A stretch of DNA of 64,000 nt from Bdellovibrio sp. 22V (GTDB taxonomy: Bacteria; Bdellovibrionota; Bdellovibrionia; Bdellovibrionales; Bdellovibrionaceae). Each line of letters begins with the position of its first letter. Position 1 is the stretch's first letter. Below, piece after piece: positions 43,081-52,671 of this stretch. The notes beneath the pieces were generated by a model. It worked only from the letters and a program-made list of their open reading frames with translations. It had not been told where the DNA came from and searched no databases. Where the stretch lies: contig NZ_CP125854.1 of the NCBI RefSeq assembly GCF_030169785.1, forward strand, positions 3,100,001 to 3,164,000, given 5' to 3'. The position numbers were made by a program, and so were the translations under genes.

Positions 43081-44293
43081 CTCTCTCTGAAAAAATGCCC
43101 AAGAGTCTTTTGACTTGCGCAACCATTTCGAAATTTTTTTCAAAATAGTTAAATCCAGAAGTTCCCATCGCCTGTAGCTTCTCCGGAGCCATCGCATGCA
43201 TTTGACGTATATTCTCTGCCAGCGTCTTTCCGTCCTCGGCAGGCCCTACAAGACCACATTGAGATTCGAGAATAATCCGCGCACCTTCACCGTCGATGGC
43301 GCCAACGATGGGCTTTCCTGCGGCCATGTACGACTGCGTTTTCCATGGCAAGGTGTATTGCAATATTTCGTCCGAGTTTAGAGTCAGCATGAGCACTTTG
43401 GATTTAGCGTAGATCGTTGGAATGTAACTAATATCGAAACGTCCCAAACATTCTAGATTATCGAGACGGTGCTCTTTCTTCATATCTTGCACCCAGGAAA
43501 GCATACTTCCGCTCCCCACCAGGACAAGTTTGAGATCTTTGATATCTTTTAAATATTTTGCTGCATCGACAATAGTCTCCACAGACTGAGCCTTGCCGAT
43601 GTTTCCGGCAAACACGACACAGAAGTTCTCACGAAGAACTTTCTCCGCTTCATCCGGAAGCGCCAACATTTCGCGATTTGCAACTCTCTTAAATGAATTA
43701 GGATAATAAAGGACTTCAGTTCCGCCTGCGAGACTTTTAATAGGCGCAATAAAACGCTCTGACTGCGCCAAGATCAGATCACAACATCGGTAGATAATCC
43801 GAACCATCACTTCAACTGCTTTTAGAATGATGCGGTTTTTTACAAATTTCGTGACGACGAGGCTTTCAGGCCACAGATCCAACACCCATAAAGCCAGAGT
43901 AGACCTTTTAAAAAACTTAAGCACAATTGCAGGAATTGTTGCTGTAATCGGAGATGGTGCGAATACAAAAATAACATCGAATTTTCGTTTTCTCAGAATC
44001 CAAGGACCAAGAACCGATGCAAAGAAAGCAAAGGACAAATAATTAAGAGCAAGATTTTTCGCTCCTCCACGTCCACGGGGACGAAGAGGGACACGATAGA
44101 TATCTATATCTTTCCCGAACTTTTCAGTTTGAACACCGGAAACTTGATAACCTTTAAAGATGGCGCCATCCGGATAGTTAGGTTTTCCCGTGAGAACGGC
44201 AACTTCATGACCCAACTTCTCCATCTCCTCAACGAGCTCGTTGATAATGAAGGTTTCCGGCATAAAATACTGACTAACAACTAAAACCTTCAT
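43073..44293 (-). CDS. WbuB-type glycosyltransferase (probable L-FucNAc transferase)
   Basis: The 406-residue GT4 enzyme starts at the ATG at 44293 (MKVLVVSQYFMPETFIINEL); a longer frame has only a TTG and overlaps fnlC. It has GKPNYPDGAIFKGY, LWVLDLWPESL, VFAGNIGKAQSVETIVDA and IVGAIDGEGARIILES, all typical of WbuB of E. coli O26 and its relatives, which add L-FucNAc. It follows fnlABC directly, which supports this substrate. Confidence 0.88.
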   Translation of the reverse strand: MKVLVVSQYFMPETFIINELVEEMEKLGHEVAVLTGKPNYPDGAIFKGYQVSGVQTEKFGKDIDIYRVPLRPRGRGGAKNLALNYLSFAFFASVLGPWILRKRKFDVIFVFAPSPITATIPAIVLKFFKRSTLALWVLDLWPESLVVTKFVKNRIILKAVEVMVRIIYRCCDLILAQSERFIAPIKSLAGGTEVLYYPNSFKRVANREMLALPDEAEKVLRENFCVVFAGNIGKAQSVETIVDAAKYLKDIKDLKLVLVGSGSMLSWVQDMKKEHRLDNLECLGRFDISYIPTIYAKSKVLMLTLNSDEILQYTLPWKTQSYMAAGKPIVGAIDGEGARIILESQCGLVGPAEDGKTLAENIRQMHAMAPEKLQAMGTSGFNYFEKNFEMVAQVKRLLGIFSERAK

Positions 44294-44307
44294 CTTAAAA
44301 CCTGGAA

Positions 44308-45429
44308 CTAGCTTTTGCGCCAAACAACACGATTAACATAGTCTGTATAACTAAGAATAATTCTGACCACTTTGTCCGAAACATTCGGCATTGAGTAGTC
44401 ACCTACCAATCGCAACAATCTTTCTGCGCCGGAAGGCTGTTTGCTCAACACCTCCAATGCTTGAAGCACTCGTTCCGTCTCAAGTCCCACCATCATAACC
44501 GCAGCTTCTTCAAATCCCTCGGGTCTTTCATGGGCTTCACGAATATTTAAAGCCGGGAAATTCAAAACTGAAGACTCTTCGGTGATTGTTCCGCTATCAG
44601 AAAGAACCGCTCGAGCGTTCAGTTGCAAATTGTTGTAATCAGAAAACCCTAATGGCTTCATTAAGCGAACATTCGCGTGAAAAACACTTCCTCTTTTATT
44701 AATGCGATTTTGTGTTCGAGGGTGAGTAGATACAACCACAGGGAGGTTGAAATGCTCGGCCACGGAGTTTAGCGCTTTGACGAGCTTATCGAAATTCACG
44801 TCAGATTCGATGTTCTCTTCACGATGCGCGCTAACTAAAAAATACTGTCCTTTTGTTAAGCCCAGACGCTGTAAAACATCTGACGATGCAATCTTGCTTT
44901 GATAGTGATTCAACACCTCAAACATCGGACTGCCCGTTTTAATCACACGGTCTGGAGGCAAACCCTCTCTTAGAAGGTATTCCCTGGCAATGGTGCTGTA
45001 AGTAAGGTTGATATCAGCCGTATGGTCTACAATTCGTCTGTTAGTTTCTTCCGGAACGCGCTGATCAAAGCATCTGTTACCCGCCTCCATATGAAAGATT
45101 GGAATCTTTCTTCTTTTTGCAGCGATAACACTTAGACAGCTATTCGTATCACCAAGAACCAGTAAAGCTTCCGGTTGAACTTGGTCCATCACCTTATCTA
45201 CAAGCTTTATGATGTTCCCAATCGTGTCGGTCGCGGATTCGCCGACAGCATTTAAAAAATGATCAGGCTTACGAACGCCCAAGTCTTGGAAGAAGATTTC
45301 ATTCAGCTCGTAGTCGTAATTTTGGCCGGTATGGACAAGAGTGTGATCACAAAATTCATCAAGCTTCGCCAAGACGCGGGACAAGCGAATGATCTCCGGT
45401 CTTGTGCCTAATACTGTCATTACTTTCAT
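44308..45429 (-). CDS. fnlC: UDP-sugar 2-epimerase FnlC (WecB-like)
   Basis: The 373-residue non-hydrolysing epimerase has GTRPEIIRLSRVL, HTGQNYDYELNEIFF, HMEAGNRCFDQRVPEETNR and SDSGTITEESSVLN. In the set with FnlA and FnlB it makes UDP-L-FucNAc from UDP-L-PneNAc-type intermediates. I chose the ATG at 45429; the frame runs further into fnlB but starts there would overlap. The alternative role, WecB making UDP-ManNAc, is less likely given the neighbours. Confidence 0.9.
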   Translation of the reverse strand: MKVMTVLGTRPEIIRLSRVLAKLDEFCDHTLVHTGQNYDYELNEIFFQDLGVRKPDHFLNAVGESATDTIGNIIKLVDKVMDQVQPEALLVLGDTNSCLSVIAAKRRKIPIFHMEAGNRCFDQRVPEETNRRIVDHTADINLTYSTIAREYLLREGLPPDRVIKTGSPMFEVLNHYQSKIASSDVLQRLGLTKGQYFLVSAHREENIESDVNFDKLVKALNSVAEHFNLPVVVSTHPRTQNRINKRGSVFHANVRLMKPLGFSDYNNLQLNARAVLSDSGTITEESSVLNFPALNIREAHERPEGFEEAAVMMVGLETERVLQALEVLSKQPSGAERLLRLVGDYSMPNVSDKVVRIILSYTDYVNRVVWRKS

Positions 45430-45439
45430 TTTCTTCACT

Positions 45440-46552
45440 CTAAACCTCATGCCCGATGGTATCGGGTTTTTGCCTATCAAAGATCTCGTTCGCCCATAAC
45501 ATCACGACAAGCTCGTCAGAACCGATATTTGTAATGTCGTGCGACCACCCTGGAATCGTTTCTACAATTTTCGACTCGGATGCATCGACATCAAGTTCGT
45601 AAAATTCTTTTGTCACAATATGACGAAAGCGATAGCGACCTTTGCCTCTTAAGATCAAAAACTTTTCCGTTTTAGTGTGGTGATAATGCCCACCTCTTGT
45701 GATGCCTGGCCCCGCAGTAAAGAAAGAGAACTGACCTGACTCTTTGGTTTTCAGCATCTCAACAAACACACCCCGTTGATCGGCGTACCGCGGAACACTA
45801 TAGGAAAACTGCTCAGGCTTTAGAAAGCTCAGGTAGGTGGCATGCAAAGCTCTATCAAGTCCGACTCCGACATGCTCGGTAACGAGCGTGTGGCGGCTGC
45901 TCTTGAAAGCTCTGATTCTTTCCGCCAACTCTCCCACCTTTACCGTAAACACGGGCGCCACCTGACGGTAACCTTGCGGTGGAGGATTTTCAGAAAAAGA
46001 ATCCTCAAGAACCGAAATGAATTCTGACACGACATCATCGACATAAACCAGGTTCACTACGGCTTGTTCATCGTGAATTGTGATCGGTAGGTCATTAGCA
46101 ATATTGTAGCAAAATGTCGCGACCGCCGAGTTGTAATTAGGCTTGCTCCACTTGCCGAAAATATTCGGAAGTCTGTAGATATAAACCGGAGCTTGCTTTT
46201 GCAAAGCAAATAAAAAATCCTCAGCTTGTTTTTTACTAACGCCGTAGTCGTTATTCTTTTCCGCCTGAATTGAGGATGTGTAGACGATGGGTGTTTTATT
46301 GCCTGAGTGAGCAACCAAGTCACAGATCTTTTGTGTTAGCGTCGCATTGCCTTCAGAGAACTCTTTAACATCAAGAGGTCGATTCACACCGGCTAAATGA
46401 AAAATGAAATCTGCATTATGAACAAGCGTTGCCAACTCACTCTCGGCTACACCACGATGAAACTCGAGGATGTCGAATTTCTTTAACTCTCGCAGTCTCA
46501 CGATAAGGTTTTTGCCAAGAAATCCCTGGGAGCCCGTCACCAACACTTTCAT
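45440..46552 (-). CDS. fnlB: FnlB/WbjC-type reductase for UDP-L-FucNAc
   Basis: The 370-residue protein has two parts: an N-terminal short-chain dehydrogenase (VTGSQGFLGKNLI, VYTSSIQAEKNNDYGVSKK) and a C-terminal cupin with HYHHTKTEKFLILRGKGRYRFR. This is the CapF/FnlB/WbjC architecture, an epimerase-reductase acting after the FnlA dehydratase. It starts 2 bases after fnlA. Confidence 0.93.
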   Translation of the reverse strand: MKVLVTGSQGFLGKNLIVRLRELKKFDILEFHRGVAESELATLVHNADFIFHLAGVNRPLDVKEFSEGNATLTQKICDLVAHSGNKTPIVYTSSIQAEKNNDYGVSKKQAEDFLFALQKQAPVYIYRLPNIFGKWSKPNYNSAVATFCYNIANDLPITIHDEQAVVNLVYVDDVVSEFISVLEDSFSENPPPQGYRQVAPVFTVKVGELAERIRAFKSSRHTLVTEHVGVGLDRALHATYLSFLKPEQFSYSVPRYADQRGVFVEMLKTKESGQFSFFTAGPGITRGGHYHHTKTEKFLILRGKGRYRFRHIVTKEFYELDVDASESKIVETIPGWSHDITNIGSDELVVMLWANEIFDRQKPDTIGHEV

Positions 46553-46554
46553 AA

Positions 46555-47592
46555 CTATTCCTCAGGATTTGCGGCGCGACCTTCACGAATGGCACGAATA
46601 AAGTCCAACTTCAACAAAAGCTCTTTCATGCCCGCAACATCAAGTCTTTCCGTATTGTGAGAGTTATAATCCTCAGATTGGGAAATTGCCACTTCACCTT
46701 GATCAACAAACTTTCCATAATTGAGATCACGTAAATCTGGTGGTACGCGATAGTAATCGCCCAGATCCTGAGCGGAGGCCATTTCTTCTCGGCTCAAAAG
46801 TGTTTCGTAAAGCTTCTCTCCGTGACGAGTACCCATGATGCTGATCGGATGCTGAGGAACACCGAGAAGTTCACGCAATGCTTTCGCTAAAACATCCACG
46901 GTAGCTGCCGGCGCTTTTTGCACGAAAATATCACCGTTTTTTGCGTGCTCAAAAGCATACAAGACAAGATCAACCGCATCCGCCAACGACATCATAAAAC
47001 GCGTCATATGAGGATCCGTGATAGTTATCGGCTTTCCAGCTTTGATCTGTTCTACGAAAAGAGGAATCACCGACCCTCTGGACGCCATCACGTTTCCGTA
47101 ACGAGTGCCAGAAATAACAATGTTTTCATCTTTTAAACCACGCGACTTCGCGACCATAACTTTTTCCATCATGGCTTTTGAAATTCCCATGGCATTGATC
47201 GGATAGACAGCTTTGTCTGTACTCAAACAGACAACTTTTTTGACTCCCGCTTGAATCGCCGCTTCAAGAACATTTTCAGTCCCGTTGACGTTCGTTTTAA
47301 CTGCTTCCATGGGGTGGAATTCGCAAGAGGGAACTTGCTTCAAGGCAGCGGCGTGGAAAATAAAGTCAACGCCTCGACAAGCACTTGCGATACTATTGAA
47401 GTCACGCACGTCGCCAATATAAAATTTTAATTTATTAGATTTATATTTCTTACGAAGATCGTCTTGTTTTTTTTCGTCACGACTAAAAATTCGTATTTCG
47501 CCGATATCCGTTTCTAGGAAGCGCGACAAAACAGCATTTCCGAATGAACCAGTTCCGCCCGTAATTAAGAGTGTCTTGCCATTGAATAACAC
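46555..47592 (-). CDS. fnlA: FnlA/WbjB-type UDP-GlcNAc 4,6-dehydratase/5-epimerase
   Basis: The 345-residue soluble dehydrogenase has ITGGTGSFGNAVLSRFL, FHAAALKQVPSCEFHPMEA, CLSTDKAVYPINAMGISKA and GTRHGEKLYETLLSREE. These match CapE/WbjB/FnlA, which turns UDP-GlcNAc into UDP-2-acetamido-2,6-dideoxy-beta-L-arabino-hexos-4-ulose. It opens the UDP-L-FucNAc set; hisF lies 17 bases upstream. Confidence 0.93.
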   Translation of the reverse strand: MLFNGKTLLITGGTGSFGNAVLSRFLETDIGEIRIFSRDEKKQDDLRKKYKSNKLKFYIGDVRDFNSIASACRGVDFIFHAAALKQVPSCEFHPMEAVKTNVNGTENVLEAAIQAGVKKVVCLSTDKAVYPINAMGISKAMMEKVMVAKSRGLKDENIVISGTRYGNVMASRGSVIPLFVEQIKAGKPITITDPHMTRFMMSLADAVDLVLYAFEHAKNGDIFVQKAPAATVDVLAKALRELLGVPQHPISIMGTRHGEKLYETLLSREEMASAQDLGDYYRVPPDLRDLNYGKFVDQGEVAISQSEDYNSHNTERLDVAGMKELLLKLDFIRAIREGRAANPEE

Positions 47593-47609
47593 TAAAATTC
47601 TCCTATCCG

Positions 47610-48389
47610 TTACTTTGATAAAGACGACCGAATGAGGTCGTCCTTTTGCTGGGAACTTGGATAATTAATTAGAACAGCTCGATAGGGTCCCTTAAAAACA
47701 AAAAGACTTCCTGCTGCGACCCCAACTACGCCACAAGCGGAAATTACCTTTCCCATATCTGCTAAAGAACCGGCCCCACCCATGACGGTAATAGGAATTT
47801 TAACACTTTGACGGAGCTTCTGAGCTAGCTCCACGTCGTAGCCCTTCATGCGTCCGTCATCCTCTATTGAGTTAATGACTATTTCGCCTGCGCCTTTTTT
47901 TTCAGCTTCGATAGCGAACTCTAAGGCATTTTTCTTCGTGTTTTTCGTGCCGTTATGAGTCCACACATCATAGGTCTTGCCAAGAAGACGCTGTTTAACG
48001 TCAAGCACTACCACTACGCTTTGTTTTCCGATCTCATCCGCGATTTGAGTGATTAAATCAGGATTTTCAATAGCTGCAGCGCTGATCGCCACTTTTTCTA
48101 CACCAAGAGAAATAATTTTTTTTGCTTGGGCAGCCGTCGTGATTCCGCCTCCGTAACAAAGGGGCATTCTGCACTCCGCAGCTAAAAACGCGATTTGCTT
48201 ATAGTTCGGTTCTAGTCCTTTGGCAGTTGCATCTATATCAAGAACAACCAATTCATCCGCTTCTTTTTCGTTGAAAATTTTCACGGCGTTGATGGGATCC
48301 CCGACATATTTCGGATCTTTAAATCGAACTGTCTTAACGAGGCCACCATCTTGAATTAACAAACAAGGAATAACTCGAGGTCGTAACAT
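47610..48389 (-). CDS. HisF-like synthase subunit for sugar amidination
   Basis: The 259-residue TIM-barrel protein is a HisF relative (RVIPCLLIQDGGLVKTVRF, LVVLDIDATAKG, PLCYGGGIT, GEIVINSIEDDGRMKG). It starts at the ATG at 48389 (GGAG six bases before), overlapping the hisH-like stop region. Because it sits with a HisH and a WbpG homologue in a polysaccharide cluster rather than a his operon, it most likely supplies ammonia-derived nitrogen for acetamidino sugar synthesis, as HisF2 does in Pseudomonas. Confidence 0.88.
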   Translation of the reverse strand: MLRPRVIPCLLIQDGGLVKTVRFKDPKYVGDPINAVKIFNEKEADELVVLDIDATAKGLEPNYKQIAFLAAECRMPLCYGGGITTAAQAKKIISLGVEKVAISAAAIENPDLITQIADEIGKQSVVVVLDVKQRLLGKTYDVWTHNGTKNTKKNALEFAIEAEKKGAGEIVINSIEDDGRMKGYDVELAQKLRQSVKIPITVMGGAGSLADMGKVISACGVVGVAAGSLFVFKGPYRAVLINYPSSQQKDDLIRSSLSK

Positions 48390-48390
48390 T

Positions 48391-49005
48391 TTACAACTCC
48401 GCAAAATTCTTTAGGAGTGTGACACCAAAGTGGTGACTTTTCTCTGGGTGAAACTGAACACCATACACATGACCTTCAGAGACAACGCAGCTAAAATTTA
48501 AGCCGTAAGACGCCGTAGCTGCAATATTCTGATTTTGACTGCATTCAAAATAGTATGAGTGAAGAAAATAAAACCGTGCTTCTTTTTCGATTCCCTTGAA
48601 TAAGGGACAACCTGTCACAGGCTCAACGTCATTCCAGCCCATATGAGGCATCGGCAACTCAGCAAGATCAGGATTCGACTTAAACCATCGTACTTTTCCA
48701 GGTATCCACTGAAGACCTGGCAAGACGCCTTCTTCACTGCTATCTGCAAGCATTTGCATGCCTACGCAAATACCGAGCACAGGAACACGATCTTTTTGCA
48801 CAAGATTTGTGACCACTTCGCGCATACCGGAAGCGCTAAATCTTTCCATCGCATGATCGAAGGCGCCTACTCCCGGCAGGATAAGTTTAGTCGCGCCAAT
48901 CAATTCGTCCGCTGTTTTTGCCACCTTCACAGGGATGTGAAGGCGCTTATATACGTTCACGAATGCCTGAATGTTACCCAAACCGTAGTCGATGATGGTA
49001 ATCAT
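48391..49005 (-). CDS. HisH-like glutamine amidotransferase subunit
   Basis: The 204-residue class I glutaminase has IDYGLGNIQAFVN, PGVGAFDHAM, the nucleophile in LGICVGMQML and the His-Glu pair in YGVQFHPEKSHHFG. It releases ammonia from glutamine for the HisF-like partner. Here it belongs to the amidotransferase set with WbpG. Its start overlaps the end of wbpG by 4 bases. Confidence 0.92.
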   Translation of the reverse strand: MITIIDYGLGNIQAFVNVYKRLHIPVKVAKTADELIGATKLILPGVGAFDHAMERFSASGMREVVTNLVQKDRVPVLGICVGMQMLADSSEEGVLPGLQWIPGKVRWFKSNPDLAELPMPHMGWNDVEPVTGCPLFKGIEKEARFYFLHSYYFECSQNQNIAATASYGLNFSCVVSEGHVYGVQFHPEKSHHFGVTLLKNFAEL

Positions 49006-50144
49006 CTAAATAGCCTTTTCTCAAGCCCCATCGCTGTCATTGCTCGAGAGCCAATTCCAATAAGGAATCTTTTATTTTTATAGTCCAAGCATGTCTTATT
49101 CTTACCTTCAAAGATTGTTTGAAGTTCTGCGACACTCATATCAAGTTTATTCGCGACGTATTCAAATTCTGTTTTCAAAAACTCTTCATTCATTTCAGGT
49201 TTAGAGATCCGCTCAAGTGCCTCATCTCTCGTCATCTGACCTGTCATGATAAGACTTGAAAAATGCGCGCGACGTTTCTCGTAACCAAACTTTCGCGGCA
49301 TCCAGTAATCTTCATAAAAACGCGTGAAACGAGATTCATGGTGCTTGTGCTGGAACTTTTTCCAACCGAAACGCTTCTCTAAAGTTTCCTCAGCTTCACG
49401 CTTAATGTAGGGAACCAAATTGAGAGGACGTACGACTTCCATTCCTAATACATATCGATAGAAAATTTTGTACGACAAAATGTCTACAATAGGGAAAGTC
49501 TTCAATGGTCTTTTCCCGAACTTGGAGTGGATGTCTTTAATTAAGGTCTTATCAATACCTGGATAAGCTCCCCATTCTTCGGGTTCTCGACAACATTCAG
49601 TGGAGTAATTCCCACCCGTCAAAACATATTTAATTTTGTGCTTCTTCGCGAATTTATATAGAGCCGAAAAAAATGCTGTATCTTGGGGAATATCTTGATC
49701 AGGAACTTGCGCCTTTAGAAACGCTGTTTGCAGATCCTTCATTTCTTCCCAATTGATAACTTCCGTATAAAGATCGAGCCCCAAACCATCGACAAGCTTT
49801 TCAACATTTCCTACGGCCTGGTCTGTATTCCATCCTGCATCGACGTGAAATAAAAGTGGACGGAGGCCCATTTTTTCCTTCGCAATGTATGCTGCGTATG
49901 AACTGTCGAGCCCACCGCTCAAACCGATGATACAATCGAATTCACGTCCTTTTCCGTCCTTTTTAATTTTTTCCGTGAGTCGCTCTAACTTCGCCTCACC
50001 TCGAATATCGGAATGCCAACTAGGTTTTATACTTTCGCTGAAATTTCGACAGTAATCGCAGAGACCGGCCTCATCAAAAGTAATATTTGGATCGCTAGTA
50101 TCCATAATACAATTACTACAAATTTTGTACTCGCTCGAAGACAC
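49002..50144 (-). CDS. N-acetyl sugar amidotransferase (WbpG/PseA-like)
   Basis: The 380-residue protein has an N-terminal zinc-ribbon-like part (CSNCIMDTSDPNITFDE, LCDYC), an ATP PP-loop motif GLSGGLDSSYAAY and further GGNYSTECC. WbpG and PseA use ATP and ammonia to turn an N-acetyl into an acetamidino group. Likely targets are L-FucNAc (giving L-FucNAm) or legionaminic acid. The downstream HisH and HisF genes complete the complex. Confidence 0.92.
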   Translation of the reverse strand: MSSSEYKICSNCIMDTSDPNITFDEAGLCDYCRNFSESIKPSWHSDIRGEAKLERLTEKIKKDGKGREFDCIIGLSGGLDSSYAAYIAKEKMGLRPLLFHVDAGWNTDQAVGNVEKLVDGLGLDLYTEVINWEEMKDLQTAFLKAQVPDQDIPQDTAFFSALYKFAKKHKIKYVLTGGNYSTECCREPEEWGAYPGIDKTLIKDIHSKFGKRPLKTFPIVDILSYKIFYRYVLGMEVVRPLNLVPYIKREAEETLEKRFGWKKFQHKHHESRFTRFYEDYWMPRKFGYEKRRAHFSSLIMTGQMTRDEALERISKPEMNEEFLKTEFEYVANKLDMSVAELQTIFEGKNKTCLDYKNKRFLIGIGSRAMTAMGLEKRLFR

Positions 50145-50259
50145 TGGATCTCCAAATTAATTTAATTAGAAAGTTCAATACGCATCGTTAAAATATAAAT
50201 ATCTAACATAAATATATAGAAATCAGCTACTTCGGACCCCATAACGCAAATTGCTATAG

Positions 50260-51387
50260 CTATGCTTGTTCTGAATTTCTATAATTGATTCTTACGATCG
50301 CATACAGGGTCGCAAAATAAAATAAGTCAATAAGGGTGGGGAAAAGGACAGGCTCTGTCATGGCGCGGAAGAATATAACAAGCAGAGTTATTAACAAATA
50401 AAGACTGTTTCTATTAACTTTATTCTTCAAAAAAACCACAAAAGGGCTTGCAAGCAATAAAATTACATAAACTATACCGAACTTGCCATGAGCTCTAATA
50501 AAAGAATTATGTGGATTTCCCGAATAAAAATCACCGATGATAGAGCCTTTAAAATCACCTCCAAGAATCAGGTCCATAGGAGTTAAGCGCCTATAATAAT
50601 CAATCCACATTTCAATACGCGGTTGATCATAGAATCCTCTCGCTAAGTTTGTATTCATAATTAATGCTAAAATAGAGTCAAATCTCTTTACAATTAGGAA
50701 CGATCCAAAAATTACGACCGCCAAGTACACCCATCTTTTTGCTTTATCAAAGGCCAACCCATAAAAGAAGTTTATAGAAAGCAACATCAAGGACGCAAGG
50801 ATAGAACCACGCCCAAATCCTACATAGCAAATGAACAGCGTGAGAAAGTTTTGTGCCCAAGAAGGGAGAGTTCTTTTATAATGAAAATGTAAAGCATTAT
50901 AGCACGCCTGCAAAATTATTAGATATGAGGTAATACCATTTGCACTGGAACCTCCCACCAAAGAACTTAACGGATCAGATGCCGGATGCAAAATGATTAT
51001 AGAAATAAGTCCCATCTGAATAAGAAACAACGAGCCCCTGAAACAAACGTAAAAATAGTTGGTATTTTTTGAAAGGAAGTGGGAAACAAAAAAAATTAAA
51101 AGAATATAAATAAAATAAGCTAAATTGGTAAGACTTCTCTGTACGGAAAAAGGCAAAACAAGAAGACATGCTAATAATATGGAAGTTACAAAAGTAACAA
51201 CCGTTCGCTCTTCTCGAAGAAGGATTAGCTCAGATTTCTTTAAATATAAGAAAATAAATAATGTACTGATACCTCCCCACGAAAACATTACGAGAAAATT
51301 CTGAGATGCAAACGCTACAAATGTAAATACTAAATAAATGATCCCAAGTAGAATTAGATTTGTCCTTATGGCTTTATCTGCACTCAT
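50260..51387 (-). CDS. O-antigen polymerase Wzy-like protein
   Basis: The 375-residue membrane protein has about 10-11 hydrophobic helices and a periplasmic loop with FYSGNPHNSFIRAHGKFG, typical of Wzy/WaaL-type proteins. It would join repeat units on the periplasmic side. The region is AT-rich, as is usual for wzy. Wzy proteins share little sequence, so the name rests on topology and position next to wzx. The 115-base gap upstream shows nothing clear. Confidence 0.8.
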   Translation of the reverse strand: MSADKAIRTNLILLGIIYLVFTFVAFASQNFLVMFSWGGISTLFIFLYLKKSELILLREERTVVTFVTSILLACLLVLPFSVQRSLTNLAYFIYILLIFFVSHFLSKNTNYFYVCFRGSLFLIQMGLISIIILHPASDPLSSLVGGSSANGITSYLIILQACYNALHFHYKRTLPSWAQNFLTLFICYVGFGRGSILASLMLLSINFFYGLAFDKAKRWVYLAVVIFGSFLIVKRFDSILALIMNTNLARGFYDQPRIEMWIDYYRRLTPMDLILGGDFKGSIIGDFYSGNPHNSFIRAHGKFGIVYVILLLASPFVVFLKNKVNRNSLYLLITLLVIFFRAMTEPVLFPTLIDLFYFATLYAIVRINYRNSEQA

Positions 51388-51406
51388 ATCGAAATCTTTC
51401 CCTTTG

Positions 51407-52666
51407 TTACCTTAATCGCCACGGCATGCTATAGTTGAGATTGGATATCCACCAAACCAAAAAAAATGCAATAACCCGAGTGATCAAAAAAGCGTAAGCG
51501 GCCCCCATTACCTGATTCTCTTTTATTAAAAAGTAACTTAAACCAAGCCCCAAAAGATTTGAACCAATAGTAACAACAGAAAGGATAGCGGTTTTTTCGG
51601 TATAGAATAGATAGTTCGTAACCATTAAATACATCCCGCCAAATGCCTGACCAAGCACCAGGACACCGATTAGAGACTTAGCTTCCTGATACTCTTCGTT
51701 AAAGACTAAACTAATAAAGAGTGGACCTACTAGAAAAGCCAGAGCTGCTATGCCTAACATAACAACGAAATGTGCATAAGTTATTTTAACAACCAAGATT
51801 CTGGTTTGCTCTAAACCCTCTTTGAGATGTTCAAAAAGCCAAGGAACAAAAGCCCGATTGAAAGCATCACATGCAACCCCCAGTATCATCGACAACTGAA
51901 ACGCAAACAAGTAAATACCGACTGAGGATGCGTCTACGAGTTTCTTCAAAAAAAATAACGATGCCCAATTACTAAGAAAAATGGTCAACCCGTGGGGTAT
52001 TAAAGGAACACCAAATTTAAGAGCATTACGGATGTGCCTAGCATCATAACTTGCCACCACTCTCCGCTTTTTAACAATTCCCAATATAGAGACAATACCC
52101 ATAACAGCTGAAGCCAACAAAATAGAATAAATCCGCTCTCTTCCTCCTCCAGAAAAGTGGACGACGGCAATTAATCCTAGAACGACATTTAAAAGAATAC
52201 TGAGAATTTGGAAAATACTATAAAGAACCGTCTCACCTTCCGATTGAAGGATCGCAAGCAAGAAATTTAAGCCAAAAGAAAAAAAAGCGTATCCAAATCC
52301 TGCCCAGACTATAAATGGAGAAATATCGAAAAGATTTTTAGTTGGATTAATTAACGTGGCTAAAACAATGGAAATTACAATACCGCTTAACAACCACAAT
52401 AGAATAATATTATAATTATAAACACCAAATTCAGAGTCGCTAAATTCAACTTTCTTTTTACTTACTGAACCCGAAGCTCCAAACCCCACCACAGCAAGGA
52501 AAATTGTGTAAATACCTTGAAAAAGTCCCACCATCCCATACTCTTCAGTGCTTAAGTGTTTAGTAAAGAGAGGCATTGCGAGAAATGGAATCACCGCGCT
52601 GATTATTCCTGAAATAAGATAAATTAAGGAGTTGAAACCTAATCCCTTAATGATCGAGACTTTCAT
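51407..52666 (-). CDS. Wzx-type polysaccharide flippase
   Basis: The 419-residue protein has about 12-14 transmembrane helices of the polysaccharide transporter (MATE-like) family, beginning GLGFNSLIYLISGIISAVI with HLSTEEYGMVGLFQG. It moves undecaprenyl-linked repeat units across the inner membrane. It is AT-rich and follows the Wzz-like gene by 5 bases. Confidence 0.88.
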   Translation of the reverse strand: MKVSIIKGLGFNSLIYLISGIISAVIPFLAMPLFTKHLSTEEYGMVGLFQGIYTIFLAVVGFGASGSVSKKKVEFSDSEFGVYNYNIILLWLLSGIVISIVLATLINPTKNLFDISPFIVWAGFGYAFFSFGLNFLLAILQSEGETVLYSIFQILSILLNVVLGLIAVVHFSGGGRERIYSILLASAVMGIVSILGIVKKRRVVASYDARHIRNALKFGVPLIPHGLTIFLSNWASLFFLKKLVDASSVGIYLFAFQLSMILGVACDAFNRAFVPWLFEHLKEGLEQTRILVVKITYAHFVVMLGIAALAFLVGPLFISLVFNEEYQEAKSLIGVLVLGQAFGGMYLMVTNYLFYTEKTAILSVVTIGSNLLGLGLSYFLIKENQVMGAAYAFLITRVIAFFLVWWISNLNYSMPWRLR

Positions 52667-52671
52667 ACAAT

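Noticed and set aside
47610-49005. HisF and HisH as histidine biosynthesis genes
   Set aside because: No other his genes are near, and the adjacent WbpG-type amidotransferase plus polysaccharide context point to sugar amidination.
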